From Nitrospirota bacterium (GTDB lineage: Bacteria; Nitrospirota; Thermodesulfovibrionia; Thermodesulfovibrionales; UBA6898): 7,031 nucleotides of DNA. The position numbers and the translations under genes were made by a program. Shown here one piece after another: positions 1-6,101 of this stretch; the stretch's first letter is position 1; every line of letters begins with the position of its first letter. Under the pieces are notes generated by a model that worked only from the letters and a program-made list of their open reading frames with translations, did not search any database and was not told the origin of the DNA. The stretch lies in assembly GCA_021787505.1 (NCBI GenBank), contig JAJYLU010000091.1:1-7031 (forward strand), written 5' to 3'.

Positions 1-29
1 CGATACTAACAACCCCGAGGTTTTTTATC

Positions 30-1895
30 GTGAAAGAGGACCCAAAAACCAGTCATGAACCCGGCCGGAAGACCGGGAAGTCCGGTCTGAACATCAACAA
101 GACCGAAACGGGAGGGCGTTCGGCAGGGAAGAAGCAAAGTGTTCTCGCCTCCGCCAGTGACACCGATCCGGAACGACGCATTCGTGAAAGGACCGCCGAA
201 CTCGTTCAGGCCAATGAAGAACTTGAGCAGGAAATTGCCGATCGTCGCAGGGCCGAGGAACGGGCCATGAAGTCTCAGGAAAGGCTGTTCGATATTCTTG
301 AAAGTATCTCCGACGGTTTCTTCACGCTTGACCGCAACTGGCGGTTTACCTATGTCAATCATGAGGCGGTGCGGCTCTGGAGGAGAGGCCTCGGCGAACT
401 CATCGGCAGGAGCATATGGGAGGTTGTTCCTGATGCAGTCGGCACGGTCTTCTACGAGCAGTACCACAGGGCGGTGGCCGAAAAGGTGCCGGCCTCGTTT
501 GAGGCGCTTTCTCCGCTCCTCAACATCTGGGTGGAAGTCCGGGCCTATCCTTCGAAAGAGGGCCTGTCCGTTTATTTCCATGACATCACCGAACGAAAGA
601 TTGCGCAGGAAAACGTTTTCCGCCTGAACCGGCTCTATTCGGTGCTCAGCAAGATAAACGAGGCGATCGTCAGGATCCGCGAACCGGAGGAACTGTACGA
701 AGAGGTCTGCAGGATCGCGGTTGAAGACGGTCTGCTCAGGATGGCCTGGATAGGGCTCAAAGACCCCGTGACGCTGGAGGTAAAGCCGGTCGCCCGCTGG
801 GGGGACAAAGGCGGCTACCTCGATACGATCAGGGTGATCGCAGCAGACGTTCCTGAAGGCAAGGGCCCTACCGGCAGGGCGGTCTTCGAGGGGAAATACT
901 TCATTTGCGGCGATATCGAAGTCGATCCGCTTATGAGACCGTGGAAGGATAAGGCCCTCAGCCATGGGTTCCGCTCATCTGCGGCGTTCCCCCTCCGTAT
1001 AGGGCAGGACACGATCGGGGCGTTCACGATCTATTCGGAAAAGCCGAGTTTCTTCACCGCGGAAGAGATCGAGTTGTTACTCTCTATGGCAAGGGATGTG
1101 TCCTTTGCGATAGACTTCATTGAAAACGATGGACGGAGGCGGGCGGTAGAGGAGGCGCTGAGAGATCTGAACGAAGAGCTCGAACGCAAGGTAAAGGAGC
1201 GGACAGCGGGCCTTGAGGAGGCCTACAGGGAGATGGAGGCGTTCAGTTACTCGGTCTCGCATGACCTTCGCTCACCGTTGCGTATCATAAACGGATTTGC
1301 CCAGGCGGTCCTTGAAGATTACGGAGACAAGCTCGGCGACAAGGGGAAGGACCTGCTCAGGATAATAGGGACGAACGCAATAAGGATGGACAAACTTATC
1401 AACGGTCTCCTGGATCTGTCGCGCATAGGGCGTCAGGAGATGAACGTCGCCGAAATCGATATGGAGAAAATGGTGAAGTCGTTATGCAACGACATCGGCG
1501 GGGCCTTGTCGGGACGGAAGGTCTCATTCGCCGTCCAGCCCCTCCCCTCAGTCAACGGCGATGCGGTGCTCCTCCGTCAGGTCTTCGAAAACCTTCTGTC
1601 GAATGCCGTCAAATTCACGAGGGAGCGGCAGGAGGCGGTCATCGAAATCGGAGGACGGAAGGACGGCAGGGAACATGTCTATTCTGTGAGGGACAACGGG
1701 GTCGGGTTCAGCATGCAGTACGCGGATAAACTGTTCCGGGTTTTTCAGCGGCTGCACAACGTAAAGGAGTTCGATGGCACGGGGATCGGGCTTTCCATCG
1801 TGCACCGCATCGTCCAGAAGCACGGCGGACGAATATGGGCGGAAGCAAAAGCGAACGAGGGCGCCACTTTCTATGTTGCGCTGCCCGGGAAGTAG
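30..1895 (+). CDS. Soluble PAS-GAF sensor histidine kinase
   Basis: A cytoplasmic two-component sensor kinase that should autophosphorylate on histidine and pass the phosphate to a response regulator not present here. The 621 residues read as a polar, probably disordered N-terminus (1-45), a coiled coil (about 47-85), a PAS domain (about 86-190, closing with FHDITERK), a GAF domain (about 200-365, with GPTGRAVFEGK and SSAAFPL), a second coiled coil (370-400), then HisKA with the H-box SVSHDLRSPLR (His411). The HATPase domain has the N-box around Asn521/Asn525, G1 DNGVGF (555-560) and G2 GTGIGLS (583-589). The H-box and FxxFQRLH style resemble phytochrome-type kinases, but there is no PHY domain and no membrane segment. 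The start is a GTG with GAGG nine bases upstream; the frame remains open to the window edge, so a longer N-terminus cannot be excluded. The PAS/GAF ligand is unknown. The stop codon lies in the palindrome at 1892-1934. Confidence 0.9.
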   Translation: MKEDPKTSHEPGRKTGKSGLNINKTETGGRSAGKKQSVLASASDTDPERRIRERTAELVQANEELEQEIADRRRAEERAMKSQERLFDILESISDGFFTLDRNWRFTYVNHEAVRLWRRGLGELIGRSIWEVVPDAVGTVFYEQYHRAVAEKVPASFEALSPLLNIWVEVRAYPSKEGLSVYFHDITERKIAQENVFRLNRLYSVLSKINEAIVRIREPEELYEEVCRIAVEDGLLRMAWIGLKDPVTLEVKPVARWGDKGGYLDTIRVIAADVPEGKGPTGRAVFEGKYFICGDIEVDPLMRPWKDKALSHGFRSSAAFPLRIGQDTIGAFTIYSEKPSFFTAEEIELLLSMARDVSFAIDFIENDGRRRAVEEALRDLNEELERKVKERTAGLEEAYREMEAFSYSVSHDLRSPLRIINGFAQAVLEDYGDKLGDKGKDLLRIIGTNAIRMDKLINGLLDLSRIGRQEMNVAEIDMEKMVKSLCNDIGGALSGRKVSFAVQPLPSVNGDAVLLRQVFENLLSNAVKFTRERQEAVIEIGGRKDGREHVYSVRDNGVGFSMQYADKLFRVFQRLHNVKEFDGTGIGLSIVHRIVQKHGGRIWAEAKANEGATFYVALPGK

Positions 1896-1934
1896 GGGCA
1901 ATTGCGGTAAGGGCAATTCATGAATTGCCTCTAC
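1892..1934. repeat. Nested palindromic element between convergent stop codons
   Basis: The arms GTAGGGGCAATT (1892-1903) and AATTGCCTCTAC (1923-1934) pair over 12 positions with one G-T pair. Inside them, 1912-1929 is a perfect 18-base palindrome centred on CATG. GGGCAATT occurs twice, 15 bases apart (1896-1903 and 1911-1918), so the element reads as a roughly 28-base near-perfect palindrome with a 15-base internal partial duplication. The end sequence G-TAG supplies the TAG stop of the kinase on the plus strand and the TAG stop of the HMA gene on the minus strand. On the plus strand the stem is followed by GCTTTTAT, so it could be a weak terminator for the kinase; on the minus strand no T-run follows. 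It resembles the dispersed REP-like palindromes found between convergent genes in many bacteria; that family assignment is inferred. Confidence 0.75.
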
Positions 1935-2134
1935 GCTTTTATCTTGTAGCCGGCCTTGACGATCGCGTCTTCAATCTCTTTTTGCCGTATTTTGGATTCT
2001 TCGAAGGCGACTTTGACCTGACCTACCTGGACGTCCGACTTCACGATCCCCGCCAATCCTTCAACCGCCTTCTTTACCCTCATCACGCAGTGCTGGCAGG
2101 ACATGCCTTCAACCTGTATCGTTGTTTCGATCAT
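1931..2134 (-). CDS. HMA-domain heavy-metal (copper-type) chaperone
   Basis: A 67-residue single-domain protein of the heavy-metal-associated family (CopZ/MerP/Atx1-like ferredoxin fold). Such proteins bind Cu(I) or a similar soft metal in the cytoplasm and hand it to a P-type ATPase or a sensor. The binding motif MSCQHC is at residues 11-16 (Cys13 and Cys16), and the ending AIVKAGYKIKA matches the last helix and strand of the fold. The frame extends 27 codons upstream into AT-rich non-coding sequence, but the ATG at 2134 is chosen because AAGGAG lies seven bases before it and the protein then begins MIETTIQVEGM, as in the family. There is no signal peptide. No P1B-ATPase or metal regulator is visible nearby, so metal identity (copper most likely) and partner are inferred. 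It converges on the upstream kinase and diverges from the haem kinase. Confidence 0.9.
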   Translation of the reverse strand: MIETTIQVEGMSCQHCVMRVKKAVEGLAGIVKSDVQVGQVKVAFEESKIRQKEIEDAIVKAGYKIKA

Positions 2135-2156
2135 GTGAATTCTCCTTAAAAAAATA

Positions 2157-2184
2157 TTGATATATTCGCGCCATATTATATATT
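2157..2184 (+). promoter_or_regulatory. Probable sigma-70-type promoter for the haem-c kinase
   Basis: TTGATA at 2157-2162 (five of six bases of the -35 consensus) and TATATT at 2179-2184 (five of six of the -10 consensus) are separated by 16 bases. Transcription would start near 2191, leaving a leader of about 25 bases. The -10 overlaps the minus-strand TATAAT of the HMA gene, so the two promoters should compete for polymerase. Confidence 0.45.
2175..2180 (-). promoter_or_regulatory. Probable -10 box for the HMA chaperone gene
   Basis: Read on the minus strand this is a perfect TATAAT, about 40 bases upstream of the ATG at 2134. No convincing TTGACA-like -35 is seen at the expected distance, and the -35 zone (about 2196-2204) instead overlaps the inverted repeat at 2195-2212. 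That arrangement is what one expects of an activator- or repressor-dependent promoter, but this is inference. Confidence 0.4.
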
Positions 2185-2194
2185 CTATTGTACT

Positions 2195-2212
2195 ATTGAT
2201 GCATAAATCAAT
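2195..2212. promoter_or_regulatory. Inverted repeat ATTGAT-N6-ATCAAT, possible operator
   Basis: A perfect 6+6 inverted repeat with a six-base centre lies between the two divergent genes, just before the kinase ATG. The half-sites TTGAT/ATCAA match those of FNR-type regulators, but the FNR consensus has a four-base centre, so this is not a standard FNR box. It sits in the predicted leader of the kinase mRNA and in the -35 zone of the HMA promoter. Confidence 0.35.
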
Positions 2213-2215
2213 CAC

Positions 2216-4231
2216 ATGAAAAACAGGATTATAGCGTTTTTATCCGTTCTCTTCGCGGTCTTTACGGTGGGCGCGGTCATATCCATGTTGTACATTAACT
2301 TTACTACCTCCGAGCTGAAGAATATCATTACCCTGCACAGCGTCGAAATTCTCAGGCAGGACCTGATTATCAAGATACAGAACGTCGAACAGGACCTGCT
2401 GACCGTCCATACCGAACTCGGGAGCCGTCTGGACAAGATAGTGGCGAACGTTACGGACCTCGACAAGTCGATCAATAACTGCACGAGGTGTCACCATTCC
2501 CCGCTGATAACCCAGAAACTCGGGGACGTTAAGGGACTTATCGACAGGTTCGAGAATTCCCTGAGCTACTACATTACCGCCTCGGCGAATGAAGAAAGAA
2601 TACGTTCGCTCAAGATGGAATCTTATGCCATCGGGACCGAACTGCTTAATATCACGTCGGAGATGGCCCTGATCGCAAACCAGAGGCTCCAGGACAGGAC
2701 GCAGAGGGCAATAGACGACGTGAGGAGGGCACAAAAGATTCTGATTATGACGCTCTTCATCGCCTTCCTTATCGGTCTTTGGATAGCATCCCGGCTAACC
2801 AGGAATATCCTAAGCCCTGTGCGCGAGCTGATCGGCGTGTCGAGGAAGATCGCGTCTGGGAATCTGGGCTGCACGACTGGTTATTCGGACTCCACGGAAT
2901 TCGGCGAACTCGCTTCCTCCATAAACGATATGAGCGTTTCATTGAAGGAGAGCAATGAGCAGATCGTCCAGCACATGAACCGCCTGACCGGATTGTACCG
3001 CGTCACCCTGCCGTTTCACTCCGTCTCGAATATTACGGACGTTGTCCGGGAAGTTTCGCATGGGGTTGCAGAACTGGTGGGGGTCGAGCAATGCGGCCTT
3101 CTGCTCCTGGATGAAGAGGGGAAATATCTCGAACACGCCCTTCCCGCGTGCGGCCTCGATGAGGCACAGGCCAGGTCGATCAGGGTCTCCAGGGAGGCGC
3201 TTAAAAAGCTTTATCTTGCGAATAACCGGAGGCCGCTCGTGGTCAACGACCTGAAGGCACCGGGGCTTCCCGAAGGGATAGCGGGAGGACCGGTCCCTGA
3301 AGTGCGGAATCTGCTTCTGGGGTGGGTGAGTCTGAAGGGCGACCTCGCCGGGGTCCTTCGGCTGGCTAACAGGAAGCAAGGGGAATTCCAGGAGGAATCC
3401 TCCCGGCTGCTCGGGATTATCTCGAACAACGTCTCGGTCGCCCTCGAAAATATCAAGCTCTATCAAGACCTGCGGGCGCAGATGAAGGAACTGCGGGAGA
3501 CCCAGGAGCAGCTCGTGCAGGCGGCAAAGCTCGCGGCAATCGGCGAACTCGCATCGAACGTCGCCCATGAGATCAACAACCCTCTTACCAGCATCATGGG
3601 ATACGCCGAACTCATCAAGGAGGAAGGCAATATCGAGAACATCATGAAGGACATCGAGATCATCGAAAGGGAATCGATGCGCGCACGGGACATCGTGCAG
3701 CAACTCCTCGAGTTTGCCCGGCGGCGGCCGCTGGAGATACGGGCGGTCAATATAAACGGTCTGCTGAGGGAGGTAGTGACCCTTATCGGCGTGCAGCTGA
3801 AGGACGCCAGTATCAAGATCCACGAAAACTACTCCGAACTGCCGGTCATCATGGGCGACCCCAACCAGATAAAGCAGGTTTTCCTCAATGTGCTGAACAA
3901 CTCCGTTCACGCGATGGGGGAGAACAGCCTGCAGAAGGGCAAGGAGATCAATATCCGCACCTCCAATACGGAAACGAGCGTATTTGTCGAGATTGCGGAC
4001 ACGGGCCACGGAATATCGAGCGAGGTGCTCCCGAAGATATTCGAGCCCTTCTTTACCACGAAGCGGGAGAAGGGGACGGGACTCGGGCTTTCCATCACAT
4101 ATAAGATAATCCAGAGCCACAAGGGCAAGATCGACGTCAATAGCGAAGAGGGCAGGGGGACGAAGTTCACCATATCCCTTCCAATTTATATGGCTGAGAA
4201 CATGAACGTGCCCGCGCAGTATTACGGATAG
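2216..4231 (+). CDS. Membrane histidine kinase with periplasmic c-type haem motif
   Basis: A 671-residue sensor kinase. TM1 lies at about 5-27 and TM2 at about 175-192, enclosing a mostly helical extracytoplasmic domain of about 145 residues. Near its middle is CTRCH (Cys89, Cys92, His93), the covalent haem c attachment motif, followed by His94. After TM2 come HAMP (193-245), GAF (about 260-415) and a short coiled coil, then HisKA with SNVAHEINNPL (His451, an NtrB-like H-box). The HATPase domain has an N-box at 555-566, G1 DTGHGI (595-600), FEPFFTTK, and G2 GTGLGLS (620-626). All catalytic motifs are present. Covalent haem in sensor domains is established for NaxS and for the Geobacter sensors GSU0582/GSU0935; the role here, sensing redox state or a gas ligand, is inferred. 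No response regulator adjoins it. The ATG has no recognisable Shine-Dalgarno sequence, but a later start would remove TM1. Confidence 0.9.
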   Translation: MKNRIIAFLSVLFAVFTVGAVISMLYINFTTSELKNIITLHSVEILRQDLIIKIQNVEQDLLTVHTELGSRLDKIVANVTDLDKSINNCTRCHHSPLITQKLGDVKGLIDRFENSLSYYITASANEERIRSLKMESYAIGTELLNITSEMALIANQRLQDRTQRAIDDVRRAQKILIMTLFIAFLIGLWIASRLTRNILSPVRELIGVSRKIASGNLGCTTGYSDSTEFGELASSINDMSVSLKESNEQIVQHMNRLTGLYRVTLPFHSVSNITDVVREVSHGVAELVGVEQCGLLLLDEEGKYLEHALPACGLDEAQARSIRVSREALKKLYLANNRRPLVVNDLKAPGLPEGIAGGPVPEVRNLLLGWVSLKGDLAGVLRLANRKQGEFQEESSRLLGIISNNVSVALENIKLYQDLRAQMKELRETQEQLVQAAKLAAIGELASNVAHEINNPLTSIMGYAELIKEEGNIENIMKDIEIIERESMRARDIVQQLLEFARRRPLEIRAVNINGLLREVVTLIGVQLKDASIKIHENYSELPVIMGDPNQIKQVFLNVLNNSVHAMGENSLQKGKEINIRTSNTETSVFVEIADTGHGISSEVLPKIFEPFFTTKREKGTGLGLSITYKIIQSHKGKIDVNSEEGRGTKFTISLPIYMAENMNVPAQYYG

Positions 4232-4239
4232 CGCGTAAT
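4221..4239. repeat. Short inverted repeat around the kinase stop codon
   Basis: ATTACG (4221-4226) and CGTAAT (4234-4239) form a perfect six-base inverted repeat with a seven-base loop spanning the TAG stop of the kinase. No T-run follows, so it is not a convincing intrinsic terminator. Just downstream, CGGGACA occurs twice exactly ten bases apart (4243-4249 and 4253-4259). Function is unknown and chance is possible. Confidence 0.3.
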
Positions 4240-4313
4240 TCTCGGGACATCACGGGACAGGCTGTAAATCTTCCTGCCTTCCGGCGCAACATGAAGGAGA
4301 TAATCCGACGCAT

Positions 4314-4715
4314 ATGAAATCCAGGATCGCGGGTCACAACGCATACCTTTACCTTATCGGTGCCATTATCCTGCTGGTCGGCTTGGGTGGTGCTGCCTTG
4401 ATTTACCGGACGGCTGCGGACGATTCGAGACGGGTGACAGGGTATGAAATAGTAGACGGTAATGCGTATCCGATGGCGCCCGAGGATTCCAAAATGTATA
4501 TACATGATCTGGAAGTCTTCGGCGGAAAGTCGGCGGTCCTTGCGGATGAGTTCAGGCGTTGGTTCGCCGGGCTATGGCAGGGAAGATCACTAGCGTTCAC
4601 CATAGCCTGCAGTACAGTCCTTATATCTCTGGGATTTTTTCTTGCAGCAGCTCGCCTGCCGTCCGACCCGGAATCTGATGCCCGGGATGAAAACAAGCGC
4701 GTCGGAACCGGCTGA
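4314..4715 (+). CDS. Hypothetical small membrane protein with two TM segments
   Basis: I do not recognise a named family for this 133-residue protein. It has a short basic N-terminus, a strong hydrophobic helix (about 11-31, with the glycine-rich run LLVGLGGAALIY), a loop of about 60 residues (32-91), a second helix (about 92-113), and a highly charged tail of about 20 residues. The positive-inside rule suggests both ends are cytoplasmic and the loop, with PMAPEDSKMYIHDLE and an aromatic RRWFAGLW stretch, is periplasmic. It lacks cysteine pairs, CxxCH and a lipobox. AAGGAGA at 4294-4300 is the likely ribosome-binding site, at an unusually long 13-base spacing. It follows the haem kinase on the same strand after 82 bases, so co-transcription and a role as an accessory to that kinase are possible but unproven. 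Composition and coding style match the neighbours. It is convergent with the synthase gene, 23 bases away. Confidence 0.7.
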   Translation: MKSRIAGHNAYLYLIGAIILLVGLGGAALIYRTAADDSRRVTGYEIVDGNAYPMAPEDSKMYIHDLEVFGGKSAVLADEFRRWFAGLWQGRSLAFTIACSTVLISLGFFLAAARLPSDPESDARDENKRVGTG

Positions 4716-4738
4716 AGAGTCTCTTTTCTTATCGGTCC

Positions 4739-5974
4739 CTATATATTCATCGTGAGTATCTTTCTGACAATGTCCGGATAGGTGGCAATCAGGCGCAGTT
4801 CATCGTCCGTCAGGGGCTTCTGGGTGTGGAGATTCGCGTATTGCACCAGTTCCAGGACCTTTCTTGCCTCATCATCCGTATTGAAATGTATGCCCAATTT
4901 GTCATAGACGTGCCTGAAGCCTTTGACCCCGCCGTATTCTCCGGTGGTGATAATCCTTCCGGTCTCAAGCAGCTCGGGCTCTCCCCTGCCAACGTCTTCG
5001 GGGTCGTAGAGTTCGTAGTTGCGCCTGTCTTTCAGTGCGCCGTCCGCGTGGATGCCTGACTCATGCGCGAAGGCGTTGGCGCCGACGCCCGGCTGGTTGA
5101 TCGGGATAGGGAGGCCGAATGCGTACGAAGCGTACTTCGCGATCCTCCAGGATTTCTTGAGATCCACGTATTCGTCGAGGTGTACCTTTTTGCTCAGCCC
5201 GTGGGAATACTTGAGGGCGAGAATCGTTGCCACGAGGTCGCAGTTCCCGCAGCGCTCCCCGTAGCCGTTGATGGTCGTATTTATGTAAGTGTCGACCCCG
5301 CCTTCGATGGCTCCCTGCGCCCCTGCGCAGGAGACCGCCTCGGCCATGCCGAGGTCGTTGTGACAGTGCATCTCCAGAGGGAACTTCGTTGCGAGGGCGA
5401 GCGCCTTGATCCTCTCATAGATCGTGATCGGGTCGTCCGCTCCGAGAGTATCGCAGTACCTGAAACGATCGGCACCTGCTTCTTTCCCGGCAAGGGTGAA
5501 GTCGATGAGCCTGTCAAGCTCGGTCCTGGAAGCATCTTCGGCGTTTATGCCCACCGTCTCGGCCCCGAGTTCCCGCGCGGTCCTTACCGCATCCACCATT
5601 GACTTGACGATGTCTTTCCAGGTCTTTCTCCCCTGAAACTTCCCCTGGATCATGATTTCGGACGTGGACATGGAGATGTTCAGGTGTTTGATATCGGGGC
5701 AGTTCTTGAACGCCAGAATAACGTCTTCCGGGACCGCCCTGCACCACCCTTCCAGATGGATCCGTTTCATCACGCCGGCCTTGGCGAGTTCCAGGTTGCC
5801 GTTGATGTAATTCACTTCGTGCTTAAGCGTTGGAAATCCTATTTCACTCTGATAGAGACCCATCTCGTCGAGATAGATGTTCAGCATTGTCTTCGACAGT
5901 TTTGGCAGGAGGATGCGCGAGGTCTGTACCCCGTCCCTGTTCGTGACGTCGATGAGATATACTTTCCCTGTCAT
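4739..5974 (-). CDS. HMGL-like acyltransferase, Re-citrate synthase / homocitrate synthase type
   Basis: A 411-residue enzyme of the isopropylmalate/homocitrate synthase superfamily, which condenses acetyl-CoA with a 2-oxoacid in the cytoplasm. The TIM-barrel motifs are intact: RDGVQ (Arg13 catalytic, Asp14 metal ligand), HCHND (His203 and His205 metal ligands), GERCGN (Asn244 metal ligand) and HESGIHADG (His304). The N-terminus IDVTNRDGVQ departs from the DTTLRDGEQ usual in NifV and LeuA and, with the overall style, resembles the (Re)-citrate synthases of anaerobes such as Clostridium kluyveri. In that case the product would be citrate from oxaloacetate, feeding glutamate synthesis or the TCA cycle. 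Homocitrate synthase remains the alternative. The C-terminal LeuA regulatory domain is absent. A TTG at 6022 would add 16 residues, but the ATG at 5974 with GAGAGGG just upstream is preferred, since the predicted transcript starts near 6021. No nif or other TCA gene adjoins it. Confidence 0.88.
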   Translation of the reverse strand: MTGKVYLIDVTNRDGVQTSRILLPKLSKTMLNIYLDEMGLYQSEIGFPTLKHEVNYINGNLELAKAGVMKRIHLEGWCRAVPEDVILAFKNCPDIKHLNISMSTSEIMIQGKFQGRKTWKDIVKSMVDAVRTARELGAETVGINAEDASRTELDRLIDFTLAGKEAGADRFRYCDTLGADDPITIYERIKALALATKFPLEMHCHNDLGMAEAVSCAGAQGAIEGGVDTYINTTINGYGERCGNCDLVATILALKYSHGLSKKVHLDEYVDLKKSWRIAKYASYAFGLPIPINQPGVGANAFAHESGIHADGALKDRRNYELYDPEDVGRGEPELLETGRIITTGEYGGVKGFRHVYDKLGIHFNTDDEARKVLELVQYANLHTQKPLTDDELRLIATYPDIVRKILTMNI

Positions 5975-6027
5975 ATTCCCTCTCTTGTTGTGTAAAGATT
6001 TGATGGCATGGCCCGCGAACAAAATTA

Positions 6028-6036
6028 ATTATACCA
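6028..6036 (-). promoter_or_regulatory. Extended -10 promoter of the synthase gene
   Basis: On the minus strand this reads TGGTATAAT, a full TATAAT with the TGn extension. Transcription would begin near 6021, giving a leader of about 47 bases before the ATG at 5974. The -35 zone is weak, as is common for extended -10 promoters. Confidence 0.5.
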
Positions 6037-6066
6037 AGAAAAGGACTGGAAAAGAAACCGGCACTT

Positions 6067-6075
6067 TGTTACAAT
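6067..6075 (+). promoter_or_regulatory. Extended -10 promoter of fabG
   Basis: The plus strand reads TGTTACAAT, a TGn-extended -10 with five of six bases of TATAAT. Transcription would start near 6082, about 20 bases before the fabG ATG. The best -35 match, TGGAAA at 6047-6052 with a 17-base spacer, is only partial. This is back to back with the synthase promoter. Confidence 0.4.
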
Positions 6076-6101
6076 TATAGACGTTTTTTCAGGGGGTGCT
6101 T

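Noticed and set aside
6..965. Long minus-strand open frame (319 codons) opposite the first kinase
   Set aside because: The plus strand has an unmistakable PAS-GAF kinase here; the antisense translation shows no family features and is a codon-bias shadow.
1835..2149. Plus-strand open frame spanning the kinase end and the HMA gene
   Set aside because: It runs antisense across the whole HMA gene and overlaps the kinase C-terminus out of frame; both real genes have clear motifs.
2196..2211. Standard FNR box
   Set aside because: The half-sites TTGAT and ATCAA match, but the centre is six bases rather than four; kept only as a generic inverted repeat.
2135..2215. The 27 extra N-terminal codons of the HMA frame as a signal peptide or longer protein
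   Set aside because: They translate AT-rich promoter sequence, and the ATG at 2134 with AAGGAG upstream gives a canonical HMA start.
2939..4120. Long minus-strand open frame (393 codons) opposite the haem kinase
   Set aside because: It lies antisense to intact GAF, HisKA and HATPase motifs. Its length reflects codon bias in a GC-rich gene, and no ribosome site or recognisable domain supports it.
4711..4738. Possible terminator AAGAG-T-CTCTTTT between the convergent membrane protein and synthase genes
   Set aside because: The two arms are separated by only one base, so a hairpin cannot form; the T-rich stretch alone is not enough.
5063..5602. Plus-strand open frame (179 codons) inside the synthase gene
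   Set aside because: It overlaps the conserved TIM-barrel motifs on the other strand and has no recognisable features.
5975..6022. TTG at 6022 as the start of the synthase, adding 16 residues
   Set aside because: There is no ribosome site before it, it sits at the predicted transcription start, and the added residues do not match the family; the ATG at 5974 has GAGAGGG upstream.
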